A stretch of 54,234 bases of DNA from Stentor coeruleus (lineage: Eukaryota > Ciliophora > Heterotrichea > Heterotrichida > Stentoridae), in contig MPUH01000438.1 of NCBI GenBank assembly GCA_001970955.1, positions 1 to 54,234 of the forward strand, given 5' to 3'. The notes beneath the pieces are model-generated. The model worked only from the letters and a program-made list of their open reading frames with translations, did no database searches and had not been told where the DNA came from. The translations under genes and the position numbers were made by a program. This document shows, piece by piece, positions 29,765 to 39,170 of the stretch (position 1 is the first letter of the stretch; each line of letters begins with the position of its first letter).

Positions 29765-30327
29765 TCATTTTAGGTGATAATAATGTTTTATATTTGATTA
29801 TTTATAGGATACAATTTTTATTAAGTATTTTTTATGATACACATCAAGGGTTTATTAAAACTATCTATAATTATTATTTATTATCACTACTTCAATATAT
29901 TATTTACAAAATACATCAAATTTATTACCTCTTTAATCACTAAAAAAGCGAATAATAATCTCAAACTTTAATAATATCTCTATAAAAATACTAAAGCTCA
30001 TACAAAGTAGCAGAAAACTTGTTTTGCACTATAAAATCCCTTCAAAAAATCTAATATTTTTATAAAAAACTTCTAAATCCGAGTTTTCAAATTGATTTAA
30101 GGCATTTAAAGATTTTGTTTTAGATTTCCCAAGCTTTAAGCTAAAGGAATTAGAAAAATCGATATATAAACTAGGGATATAAAGTAGACATTAAAAAATA
30201 TTCATAGTTCAAGTTATTAGGTTAACTTAAAGATAAATATAGTAGATTTTTCATTATTTGTTTTATATAGTTTGATATCAAAATGACTTATCTCTTGAAA
30301 AATAAAAGAATATAAATATATAAAACA
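29765..30327. other. intergenic AT-rich region
   Basis: Divergent spacer between the RING gene and the tail-anchored protein gene. No gene or motif seen beyond a TATATAAAACA stretch before the ATG at 30328. Confidence 0.5.
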
Positions 30328-30645
30328 ATGTCAAATCCTACAATATCAGAGGAGGTGATTCGAAGAGAAAATATTAGAACTGGAGTAATAAACAAAGTCA
30401 CTTATGGGGAGTCTAAAAAGATGCCAAAAGATGATGCTTATTTAATACAGAAAATCCATACAAAAGGTTTGGAAAAAATCAAATCCAAATACTTATTTTA
30501 CATACATAACTACAATATCCCACCAATTATAAATGATTTAGAAGCTACCAACATTTTTTATAATCCAAAAGTAGTGAAATTTTGTATTGTTGGCTTTATC
30601 CTAGTTATTATCATAGTTATAATCCTCGCAATAAGATTTAGTTAA
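30328..30645 (+). CDS. small tail-anchored membrane protein, function unknown
   Basis: 105 aa. A polar N-terminal region (about 1-80) is followed by a single strongly hydrophobic segment at the very C-terminus (VVKFCIVGFILVIIIVIILA, about 82-101), ending with a short IRFS tail. That is the layout of tail-anchored proteins inserted post-translationally with the N-terminus in the cytosol. I see no SNARE heptad. Family not recognised. TATATAAAACA precedes the ATG. Confidence 0.65.
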   Translation: MSNPTISEEVIRRENIRTGVINKVTYGESKKMPKDDAYLIQKIHTKGLEKIKSKYLFYIHNYNIPPIINDLEATNIFYNPKVVKFCIVGFILVIIIVIILAIRFS

Positions 30646-30853
30646 AATAATATTTTGCCAAAAGCAAATTAATTTAAACTTAAGTATAAATACATATAAT
30701 GATTTTATTGCTAATAAGCTTATGTATGAATTTCTTATAAAAAAAAAATCTGATAAGCTAAAGTTTGAAGTTATATTCTCAATCAATGTAATTTTTATAA
30801 TAAGAAGCATTAAAATGAATATTTTTCATTATGAAATAATTGTCAATTATATT

Positions 30854-31492
30854 TTATATTTCTGTAACTGGCCCTAATGTAAAATCAAGGACTGAAATCA
30901 TTTTGTTCATCGGAGGGGGTTGAATTTCAGGGAAAGCTGTTACTACTTTATGCTCATTTGCAATTGGGATAGGCAATATAACTGAAGGGCTCGGTGAAAT
31001 AGGAAAAATCTCTCTAATACGGCCTGTTTCAATATAAACTTTGCATGCATATATACAATAAGCAAAATAATAGTCTTGCAATATACAATACATCGATGGA
31101 AAAGCATAAAGTAGAAGTTCCATCGTACCACTATTGAGTTCTGAAGATATTCCAACCATCATCCAAAATTCAAGCAGCCATGTTGATCCAGAAAGAACAA
31201 GGGACTTGTAAAATCTCTCTATATTAATTTGGCTTATAGATTTTTTATATATATGAATGAGAATACTAAGACCAAAAAAGGTACAGGGTAAAAAATTGAT
31301 AAATACTAAGTAAAAATTACATAGCATGTTGTGGAGAGCTAAAGGGAAAAATCCTTGAGAAACTAGGTAAAGCATTGCTAGAGTGAAAGCTATAAGGCTT
31401 TTAAAAAATTGAATAAGAGCTATGAGTTTACAGCCAAGTTTTAGCTTGAAGCTATATAAATTTTACCAAAAACATCGAGTAACCAATTCCAT
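30854..31492 (-). CDS. four-TM protein of a local paralogous family, one 15-nt intron
   Basis: 207 aa after splicing at 31452-31466. Four hydrophobic segments lie in the first 145 residues (LIALIQFFKSLIAFTLAMLY; FYLVFINFLPCTFFGLSILI; LVLSGSTWLLEFWMMVGI; ELLLYAFPSMYCILQDYYFA). A soluble tail of about 60 aa follows. The shared family mark is YC-x2-QD-x-YFAY-x-I just after TM4, and in the tail IPxAxEYK-x-V-x-AxP (here IPIANEHKVVTAFP). Paralogues are at 35395-36069 and, as a pseudogene, 31640-32334. The ATG is supported by the intron position, which is the same in the intact paralogue. Family unknown to me. Confidence 0.8.
31452..31466 (-). other. 15-nt intron, four-TM gene 1
   Basis: GTAAAATTTATATAG on the sense strand. 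Phase 2: retention gives TGG TAA. It is located at the same codon phase and place as intron 1 of the paralogue at 35395-36069. A at position 10. Confidence 0.9.
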
Positions 31493-32141
31493 ACTTAATT
31501 TAAGTTATAAGTAATAAATTAGATAATTTAGTATATCTTTTTATTATCTTGCTTAGAATATTTTTTTCTATAAACTTCACAAAGTGCACTGCAATAATTT
31601 GAAACACTTTATTTATTGTGAAAAGCTAATTATTATCATCTAACATATTACTAGTGCTTTTCTATCTAATCTTATATCATGAAAAGAGTTTTCTTCATTT
31701 TCAGGCATGAATTTATTAGGCTTCTCAACACTTTCAGCATTAAACCTAGTAACTGCATAAACAGTAGTTATATCTGTAATTCTTGGTATAGTTTGATGTG
31801 TACCTTTCCCTAATAAAATCCTAGCAAAAGAATATAAGCAATAAGAAAACCTTTCTTTGAAACCAAAACTATAATTATTATTTAAATTTATATATAAGAA
31901 AAATACAAATTAAGTTTTATACAAATAGCAGTAGGAAATACGTAATATAAAAACCTCATCATTTCAAGTTTTAAAACAAGTAAGATTCCTAAAAAAATAC
32001 AATATTCAATAACCCATAATGCACTAATAGTTAATAAACATTTATATAAACGTGTAAAAGGTAAAACAAGATTGGTTTTTTCAAATAAAGTTTTTAATAC
32101 ACTAGTAGAAAATATTGAACAGATAATGAAAAATATAAATA

Positions 32142-32157
32142 CTAAATATTTTTATAC
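32142..32157 (-). other. 16-nt intron in the four-TM pseudogene
   Basis: GTATAAAAATATTTAG on the sense strand. Its removal joins HHMI to FIFFIICSIFS in frame, at the homologous site to the 35573-35587 intron. The A six bases from the 3' end is kept, so the extra base is in the 5' part. Confidence 0.75.
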
Positions 32158-32284
32158 AGATCATATGATGGATAGATAGAATATAAAAACCTTGAGTAAT
32201 ATAGTAAAATAAAAATATTATGAAACAACAAATTGCTTTAAAGAATTGGAATAAGGACATAACTGTGCAAGCTAAAGATAAAGG

Positions 32285-32299
32285 CTGGGTAAAATTTAC
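32285..32299 (-). other. 15-nt intron remnant in the four-TM pseudogene
   Basis: GTAAATTTTACCCAG on the sense strand, at the place of intron 1 in both paralogues, with A at position 10. The downstream frame does not match the homologous phase, which marks a nearby indel. Confidence 0.7.
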
Positions 32300-32595
32300 C
32301 AGGAATTTTTCTTCTGTGGAAAAGCTTTTATCATTTTTATTATTTTATAATATGAATAAATTAGCCTTTTAGAATTTAAATTGATGAACTTTGATATTGA
32401 TTTTGTTTTAGGTTTTAGATTTTTTTGGATATATATTTGAGATTTTTTAAATGGATGCCTTAAAAATGTTATTTTAATTTCTTTTTTCTGTTAAGCTCAA
32501 TAATTTCTTTAAAAAATATTAGTCAATACAAATTTAGTTAAACTTCACTATAATTGTTCATATTTTATGATGTAAAAAATATGTGATTAATAAAT

Positions 32596-33513
32596 ATGAG
32601 TGAAAACCTTAGATTTGATGGAAGAGTTGTAGTAATTACAGGAGCAGGAAGTGGCCTTGGTCGTGCATACGCGCTTGAATTCGCTAAAAGAGGTGCTAAA
32701 ATAGTAGTCAACGATCTCGGGGGCTCTGTAAAAGGTGAAGGGAAGTCTACAAGAGCAGCAGATGAAGTTGCAGAAATGGTGCGAAATGCTGGTTCAGTAG
32801 CTGCAGTCAACTACGACTCTGTAGAAAATGGAGATAAAATTATAAAAACAGCAATCGATGCCTTTGGTCGTGTTGATATCATTATCAACAATGCTGGGAT
32901 TCTCAGAGATGTGTCTATGCTAAAAATGACGTCATCAGATTGGGACACTATCATAAATGTACATCTAAAAGGAACTTTCTCTGTTACAAAAGCTGCATGG
33001 AAGTACTTCAAAGATCAAGGATATGGAAGAATTGTTAATACTTCAAGTGGTTCAGGTATTTATGGGAATTTTGGCCAAGCCAATTATGGGGCAGCTAAAA
33101 TGGGCATTCATGGTTTCACTCAGGTTTTGGCTAAGGAAGGAGAGAAATATAATATAAAAGCAAATTCTATTTGTCCAGTTGCTGCATCGAGGATGACTCA
33201 AGATCTTTTCACTCCTGAGTTAATGGAACTTTTGGTACCAGAAAAAATTGTCCCATTTGTTGTATGTTTGTGTCATGAGTCTTGTAAGGAAAATGGTGGA
33301 CTTTTTGAAGTTGCTGGTGGATGGTTTACAAGACTCAGGTGGCAAAGAGCTCAAGGAGCTTTTTTAAAGGGAAAGTTCACAGCTGAAGATGTTAAGAAAG
33401 AATGGACAAAAGTTAATTGTTTTAATGGGCTGAATGACTATCCAACTGGTACCCAAGATACTATAGGGAAAATTATAAGTTTCTCATCAGAAAATGCTAA
33501 GCCAAAGCTTTAA
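32596..33513 (+). CDS. short-chain dehydrogenase of the peroxisomal MFE-2 (3R-hydroxyacyl-CoA dehydrogenase) type
   Basis: 305 aa, a single SDR domain plus tail, like the N-terminal third of peroxisomal multifunctional enzyme type 2 (HSD17B4). The Rossmann motif is TGAGSGLGRAYALEFAKRGA; IIINNAGILRD, the NTSSGSGIYGNFGQANYGAAK active site (Y164 and K168, with a Ser just upstream) and NSICPVAASRM follow. VVNDLGG and GGLFEVAGGWF are typical of this subfamily, which oxidises 3-hydroxyacyl-CoA in beta-oxidation. The hydratase and SCP-2 domains are absent, so it is a stand-alone dehydrogenase. The C-terminal PKL resembles a weak PTS1 signal. Confidence 0.92.
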   Translation: MSENLRFDGRVVVITGAGSGLGRAYALEFAKRGAKIVVNDLGGSVKGEGKSTRAADEVAEMVRNAGSVAAVNYDSVENGDKIIKTAIDAFGRVDIIINNAGILRDVSMLKMTSSDWDTIINVHLKGTFSVTKAAWKYFKDQGYGRIVNTSSGSGIYGNFGQANYGAAKMGIHGFTQVLAKEGEKYNIKANSICPVAASRMTQDLFTPELMELLVPEKIVPFVVCLCHESCKENGGLFEVAGGWFTRLRWQRAQGAFLKGKFTAEDVKKEWTKVNCFNGLNDYPTGTQDTIGKIISFSSENAKPKL

Positions 33514-34051
33514 TTACTAAGTTTTTATCAAAATCTTATTTTAAGCAGAAAAAAAAATATATGACAATTTGAATTCGTAATTGTTGTATATACTTAAATG
33601 CTTTTAATATATCTAGATTTATATAAAACTAGTATTTAAACATATTAGAATTTGATTGACGAATTATATGATTTTCATAATAATCCTCCTTGAACTTTAT
33701 GTTAAAATTTCTATAAAAATGCCAAGATAAGCAGAGTAATATTTAAATTTTTAACTTTACTATACAAAGTAATTATTATTTAATAACCAAAAGTTCATAG
33801 ATATTTTAGATTTGTATTATATCTATGAAGAAAATGTGACTTGCATTTTTAAATATGAATTGAATATGTGTAGGCTAATAATAAAAATTTAATATGTATA
33901 AGTTCTGTATTAATAATAGCAAAATCTTCAATCAAAATAATATGACTATGGACTGGTCTGAGTAATTTTTTCATTTAAATTTGATAGTTATAGTAACAGT
34001 TTCTTTAAAGATAATTTCTTTCTAAAATAAGATTTTACGTTATTATATAAC
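33514..34051. other. convergent intergenic region, nothing seen
   Basis: Between the SDR gene (+) and the unknown basic protein (-). Almost pure A/T with frequent stops. No gene, repeat or structured RNA recognised. Confidence 0.5.
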
Positions 34052-34774
34052 TTATTCATAACTTTTGCTGTTACTACTGAATTCTTCACTTGAATCTCTT
34101 TCTGCTGCTAAGTTCTGGAGCTTTGCAAAAAGTTCTAAATGATTATTTTTAATATTCTTATCTGACTGAGCTAAGAAGCTATTTTCAGGAGGCTTTACAA
34201 CAGATGTGTACTCAGTGTTATCCTGCTCAGTCTCCAAATTACTTGATATTATAAACTTTGCTTCTTTTATTAAGCTCTCATCTTCGATACGGGTCTTTGT
34301 AGCAGAAATTTCAAAAGTTTCCATAGCCCTATCATGATTCCCTTTACTATCATATAAATCACAGAAAATTTGATTCTGATAAATTTTAGGTGCTTTTTTG
34401 CATTTTTCCTTACAAAGCTCTTTAAGCTTTTCATCAACAATCTTCGGTTTTTTCTTCTTTACAGTTTTTAAAACTTTTTTTTTTTTCAAAGCAGGTGTTG
34501 GGACTAAAACTTTAGAAGCTTTAAATGATATTGATTGATATGGGGATTTTTTTAATTTAGCTGAGCTATTTGGGCTATGCTTTCTTGTTATAGTTTTTAA
34601 AGCTGATTTCAGTTTTAAAAGGCTTGTTTGATCTTCATACGGACTAGCTTTACCAGAATTGCAACGCTTATGTTTTGGTCGAGTTATGATTCGATTACTT
34701 GGAGTGTCAAATAAATTAACGTCAGGGGAGATCCAAAAGGAAGGAAATGAAGCTCGTTCGATTTTAGGTTCCAT
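34052..34774 (-). CDS. basic, low-complexity protein of unknown function
   Basis: 240 aa. The N-terminal two thirds are Lys/Ser/Pro-rich with runs such as LKKKKVLKTVKKKKPKIVDEK and several SP/TP sites (SPYEDQ, SPNSS, SPYQS, TPALKKK). The C-terminal third is acidic and helical (ESLIKEAKFIISSNLETEQD; ELFAKLQNLAAERDSSEE). No known domain. Nuclear or microtubule binding would fit the charge pattern but is not shown. The ATG directly follows AATTATAA, the usual start context here. Confidence 0.7.
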   Translation of the reverse strand: MEPKIERASFPSFWISPDVNLFDTPSNRIITRPKHKRCNSGKASPYEDQTSLLKLKSALKTITRKHSPNSSAKLKKSPYQSISFKASKVLVPTPALKKKKVLKTVKKKKPKIVDEKLKELCKEKCKKAPKIYQNQIFCDLYDSKGNHDRAMETFEISATKTRIEDESLIKEAKFIISSNLETEQDNTEYTSVVKPPENSFLAQSDKNIKNNHLELFAKLQNLAAERDSSEEFSSNSKSYE

Positions 34775-35394
34775 TTATAATTGGTTCTAATATATTAATA
34801 CAACAAAAAGATTTTTTTTTGGATTAAAATTTTGTGATATGGTTTGGAAATCAGGACAATGAAATTGATAGAAATATTTTTTAATATACATTTTTAAGGA
34901 TAATTATGAGGGAAAATATTAAATCTGTAATAAGATTTAGATAAGCTTTATGCTTAATATATAGATATATTCTTTAATTCGGTTTTGGTTTAATTTTTTA
35001 TCAAATTTTTTTTTTATGCAATATTACCTAAGGTTTTATTTATCAGTATCAATTATTTGAATAAACTAATATAATAATTTGACTATATTTATTTTACATA
35101 GCCTTAATACGAGTTTTAAAAAATTCTTATAGCTTATTGGAAATTATTTTAATAATAAAAAGTTTCTTTCATAATAAAAACTCATAATATCGAAATCATT
35201 CATTTGATTCCATCTAAATTTTCAGCACAAATCCTAACACGCCCTGAAAATAAAAAATATTCATAAAAGCATTTAGAAAATTCCCTAATAAATTATATCA
35301 AATATGATTTCAAGGTTTTTTTTATCACAACACTATTTATATATTAAATATTTCTTGATAAGATAATAACGCTAATAAGGAAATATTTATATAA
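34775..35394. other. divergent intergenic region
   Basis: Between the basic protein (-) and the second four-TM gene (+). Very AT-rich. TTTATATAA abuts the ATG at 35395. No gene seen. Confidence 0.5.
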
Positions 35395-36069
35395 ATGTCA
35401 ACAGTTCCAGAGAAAGTCTGTTGCTGGTAAGATAAAAATAGCATATCAGTACTTAATAGTTGCAAAGCTGTTTGCTGGATACTCATATTTAAAGTGCTAG
35501 TTGTATACCTTATGACACTAACCTTTTATTTAAAATCCGGTCTATCATTATTTCTTACCCATCATCTAATAAGTATTATCTAAACAGTATCAGTCTTATT
35601 CACCCCTTGCATTGGTTTTTGCATACACACCCTGCTTTATCTTCACAGAAAAACTTCAGAATTCTCATTTTTAAAGCATTTTTTCATATACATCGTATTA
35701 TGCTCAATATTCTGGCTTTGTGAATTTATTACAATGTTTGGGGTTTATATTTATTACCAAAAAGAAGTATTTGATTTACTTGACATTACTTTTCCAACAT
35801 GTTATTGTAGTATACAAGATATATATTTTGCATATTTGATATCAGTTTGTAATAAATTGTCAGAAAATCGGCGGCTTTTTTATAATGAAACTAGAGTTGT
35901 TAGAATGAATCCAGAATCTGATAATGGAATCCCTGTAGCCACTGAGTATAAAGAAGTTATTGCTTATCCTAAACAGCCAAAATTACCATGTAATTGTGTG
36001 TGCACAGTTTATGATTTTTCAAAAGGCTATGAAGAAAAAGCTATTACAGGAGAGGATAGTGAAAGATAA
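35395..36069 (+). CDS. four-TM protein of a local paralogous family, two 15-nt introns
   Basis: 214 aa after removing introns at 35427-35441 and 35573-35587. The length is then an exact multiple of three and the frame is open throughout. The N-terminus has a Cys triplet after splicing (KVCCC), a candidate palmitoylation site. Four hydrophobic segments follow (about 17-40, 46-68, 85-108, 115-150). The family mark reads CYCSIQDIYFAYLIS, and the tail has IPVATEYKEVIAYP. It matches the gene at 30854-31492 along its whole length at low identity. Without splicing only the last 111 codons would be noticed. Function unknown. Confidence 0.85.
35427..35441 (+). other. 15-nt intron 1, four-TM gene 2
   Basis: GTAAGATAAAAATAG, phase 2; retention gives TGG TAA. 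A at position 10. Homologous to the 31452-31466 intron. Confidence 0.92.
35573..35587 (+). other. 15-nt intron 2, four-TM gene 2
   Basis: GTATTATCTAAACAG, phase 1; retention gives AGT ATT ATC TAA. A at position 10. Same site as the 16-nt intron of the pseudogene paralogue; absent from the gene at 30854-31492. Confidence 0.9.
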
Positions 36070-36834
36070 CTTTTTTTGTATTTTAGGGAAATGATAATAA
36101 ATTTATCATAAGATAAATAAAATAGGATAATTACATTAGCTTGCATGCTTATGGAAAACTTTACCCTTAAGGTTATAATAAGAGGACCAAAAAAGTTTAC
36201 ATAAATATAGGGATATTATCTTTTTAGATCTAGCTATTCTATATTAAAAAAAAAAAATCTAAGGCACCTAAACATACAGATTTTATTGAGTATAATTATT
36301 TAATTATAAAAAAAACTTTGAGTGGTATTTATAAACTCCTCAATATTTTTTATCTAGAAGATAATAAACAAAACGAAATCTTTAACGGAAACTTTTCTTC
36401 TAAAAGCATAATCAAACTTATTGGGTTTTTGAATAACTTGTGTCGATATTGGGGATATTTAGGCTTTTTATATAATGAAAAGGTTTATTTTAAATATTAA
36501 GCTTTATTTGTGATTGGCTAAGTAAAATAATCATAATTTTCTCTATTTTCTGCTTGCTATACTTATTTTAAAAAATGTGTGATACTTTTTTTTCTTGTGA
36601 AAATACATTATTAATTAAACCCAATAGAGCTTGCTTTAAAATCTTAAAAAAATGTGCATAATTTTTTATAAAAACCCCAAAAAGTCTTAAAATCTAAAAA
36701 CCCATAAAATCATAAAAATCTATAAATATAATTACTCTTCAGAGTCCACAAGTGAAAAATTCCCAAAGATAATCCTTACACTTCATATCCATACCTAAAT
36801 CAACTCAAGCATCAATAAAATCTATTAAATTCTT
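36070..36834. other. convergent intergenic region
   Basis: No supported gene. A 60-codon + frame (36318-36500) has no ATG and no conserved sequence. About 36640-36834 is C-rich, G-poor on the + strand beside the 3' end of the minus-strand coiled-coil gene. Confidence 0.5.
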
Positions 36835-39066
36835 TTAAAGTTTTTTTAACCCTAAAAACCCTTCACATTTTTCTCCATTATAAGTAACTGAAATCCTAGC
36901 TCTTGCAGGCAATGACAAAAATTCTGCACAAGTGCATCCAACAACATTGCCTGAAGAGTGTTTCCCAAGTATTTTTCCACCTATATTCCCTTCCGAAATG
37001 ATAACTTCTCCATTAACAAGTAGTTGCACCACAGCTTTTCTCCTTGAAAAAACTCCAAACATGACAAAATAAAGCCCTGGAGATAAAGATAATATAGTCG
37101 TTTTATCTTTTTCCCATATAAAATTCTCAGGACATGTATTTATTGTTTGTATTTCCCACGGAATACAACCCGTCTTCAAATCTCCGCTCTTCCAAAGCCA
37201 CCGAGCAACACAGTTTTCTGAGCATAAAGCATCATTTATACAGCTTTGTTCTTTTAGTTTATCAGCTAATTCATCAACACTGATTTTTGTATCAAGTTCT
37301 GTATGAAGTCCTTCAAGTGCATGATTAACATCATCAATATTTGCTTTAATATCTAATAATGTGCATATATCTTTAATACTAGCTTTAAGAAGGATTTCTT
37401 TACCTAGTTTTTCAATTTCTTCTTGAAGTTTTAAAGCTTGTATTTCCCAATCATGTTTTTTTATAGAGTTTGATTTAAAGTCTTCTATACAGTTTTGGAC
37501 ATATTGTAAATCTTCAGTACGAGCTTTTATATTCCCTGTTATATTCTCAACTTCTCTTTCATTTCTCATGAGGATTTCTTTTGTGGATATAGACATATCT
37601 TTGATTTTGTTTTCTAGTTGGCTATATTTGAAATCAAGTTCTTCTTTTATTCCTTTGAGTTCTTGAATGCTTTGTCTAGACTTAGATTCTTCATATTTCG
37701 CTCTTTTATTATCATCAAGTTCTCTTTGAATCTTATCAATATCATACCTTAAAGCTCTGGTATCTTCTGTTTTAGCTTTATTTATAGATTTAACTAAATC
37801 TTCCAACTCAAATTTATGCCTTTCATTTGTAGTTTTTAACAAGTCTTTTATTGAACCCTGATCACCTTCAAAGCTCCTCATTTTGTTATCCAAAAATCCT
37901 AACTGCTCTAAAACCGCATTTTCAAGTTTTTTCATATCTTGTTTAATAACAGATTGATGCCCTTCAACTAAATTACTTATATCATTTTTCGTACTTAAAA
38001 TCAAATAGTTCAATTCTTCATTATCACTTTTTTTCAAAACCATCTGACTAAGTTTTTCCACATCTCTAAACTCAGCTTTTTTTTCTAAAGCATTAGTCAT
38101 TGTAACTTTCTGCATTTCAGTCTCAGATTTCAAATCATTTATATAATTTCCTAATAATATCGACTGTTGTTGAAGTTTAATTTCAAATTCTTTTTTCAAT
38201 GAATTAACTGCACTATATAAACTTTCAAGGTCTGTTTGATCTGACTTCTTACCTAATTCAACATTTAATAACCTTTCTATATATACTGTATCAGTTTTTT
38301 TATCAATTTCACTTGCTAACATATTAAAAGAAGCAATACCAACTTTGCTTTCTATAGCAGAAGAAAGCCCGTTTACCAAACTTAAATTAGCTTTTTCAGC
38401 AAGAATTTCTTCAATATCAGTTTTATTAGCTTTTTTATGCATTGCATTAGCTACACTGGTTTTTGTTGCTTTTTCATTAAGCGCTGCATTCATTTCTGTT
38501 ATTTCAGCTTTGCCTTCAACTATTCTTTGAAGAGCTGAAAATTCTCTTGTTGTTATACATTGTTGTAAAGAAGTTGATACTTGCATTTTGAGTTCTTCAA
38601 AACTATTACGTAAACTTCTGAACTCATTTTGCATTTCTTTTACATCTACTTTGAATTCTATAGCTGTGCGGAATTCTTCTACACTAACTTTGCCTTGGAG
38701 TAAATGCAAAAGGTCATTACGTGTAACCCGGTCATCTAGAAATGATCGGATTTCTTCGTAATTTACTTTATTATCAAGAGAAGAACGGGTTTCAGAGATA
38801 GTACGAGAAAGGTCAGCAAGGTTTGCTTTCATAGCTAAAGCTGAAGCTACATCGTTTTTCATTGCAAAATCAGATTGACTGTATTCAAGCTCTTTGATTG
38901 ATGAGTTTTGGAATTTAGCCAAGTCAGTTAAAGCTTTTATACTCAGCCGAACTATATCTTGTACACTACGCCATTCTGGTAAACTATTTAGTAAATCTTC
39001 AATTATGACAGTTCCTAGTATTTCATGTTCAGAACTACGTGATAAAGGCATATCCCTGTTATTCAT
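36835..39066 (-). CDS. long coiled-coil protein with C-terminal C1q/TNF-like jelly-roll domain
   Basis: 743 aa. Residues about 70-330 contain a degenerate repeat of roughly 30-40 aa with the pattern K-x-(D/N)-x5-L-x-x-K-(A/V) (for example KANLADLSRTISETRSSLDN, KVSVEEFRTAIEFKVDVKEM, KATKTSVANAMHKKANKTDI). Residues 330-600 are continuous coiled coil. The last 125 residues are globular and beta-rich: GLYFVMFGVFSRRKAVVQLL, VNGEVIISEGNIGG, FLSLPARARISVTYNG and FLGLKKL, resembling C1q/TNF-type jelly rolls. The pairing suggests a trimeric or bundled rod with terminal binding heads, probably cytoskeletal. Divergent from the K+ channel gene, with 104 bp between starts. Confidence 0.85.
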   Translation of the reverse strand: MNNRDMPLSRSSEHEILGTVIIEDLLNSLPEWRSVQDIVRLSIKALTDLAKFQNSSIKELEYSQSDFAMKNDVASALAMKANLADLSRTISETRSSLDNKVNYEEIRSFLDDRVTRNDLLHLLQGKVSVEEFRTAIEFKVDVKEMQNEFRSLRNSFEELKMQVSTSLQQCITTREFSALQRIVEGKAEITEMNAALNEKATKTSVANAMHKKANKTDIEEILAEKANLSLVNGLSSAIESKVGIASFNMLASEIDKKTDTVYIERLLNVELGKKSDQTDLESLYSAVNSLKKEFEIKLQQQSILLGNYINDLKSETEMQKVTMTNALEKKAEFRDVEKLSQMVLKKSDNEELNYLILSTKNDISNLVEGHQSVIKQDMKKLENAVLEQLGFLDNKMRSFEGDQGSIKDLLKTTNERHKFELEDLVKSINKAKTEDTRALRYDIDKIQRELDDNKRAKYEESKSRQSIQELKGIKEELDFKYSQLENKIKDMSISTKEILMRNEREVENITGNIKARTEDLQYVQNCIEDFKSNSIKKHDWEIQALKLQEEIEKLGKEILLKASIKDICTLLDIKANIDDVNHALEGLHTELDTKISVDELADKLKEQSCINDALCSENCVARWLWKSGDLKTGCIPWEIQTINTCPENFIWEKDKTTILSLSPGLYFVMFGVFSRRKAVVQLLVNGEVIISEGNIGGKILGKHSSGNVVGCTCAEFLSLPARARISVTYNGEKCEGFLGLKKL

Positions 39067-39170
39067 TTTAATTATAATAAAAATTTTAGATGAGTTTTAG
39101 GAGTTGTGATAAGGTTTACTATGTTATGGAAACATCATACATTAAAATTGTTTTTAAAATATATAATAAT
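39067..39170. promoter_or_regulatory. 104-bp divergent promoter region
   Basis: Lies between the start codons of the minus-strand coiled-coil gene and the plus-strand K+ channel gene. It has TTATTATAATTAAA before the first ATG (minus) and AATATATAATAAT before the second (plus), one TATA-like element per direction. Confidence 0.5.

Larger units (their letters stand above)
31640..32334 (-). pseudogene. decayed third member of the four-TM family
   Basis: Sense-strand pieces follow the family in order: a short exon MIKAFPQKKNS, a 15-nt intron (32285-32299), LFQFFKAICCFIIFLFYYITQGF, a 16-nt intron (32142-32157) at the same site as intron 2 of the intact paralogue, TRLYKCLLTISALWVIEY, MMRFLYYVFPTAICIK, then KERFSYCLYSFARILLGKG and ITDITTVYAVTRF to a stop at 31640. 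Two breaks remain. Directly after intron 1 the expected phase runs into TAG, and between ...AICIK and ERFSYC the frame changes unless a 38-nt intron (31869-31906), far longer than local introns, is spliced. A functional gene with unusual splicing is the alternative. Confidence 0.65.

Noticed and set aside
36318..36500. Plus-strand frame of 60 codons
   Set aside because: No ATG (would start at TTG), no splice sites of the local type at its ends, no recognisable peptide.
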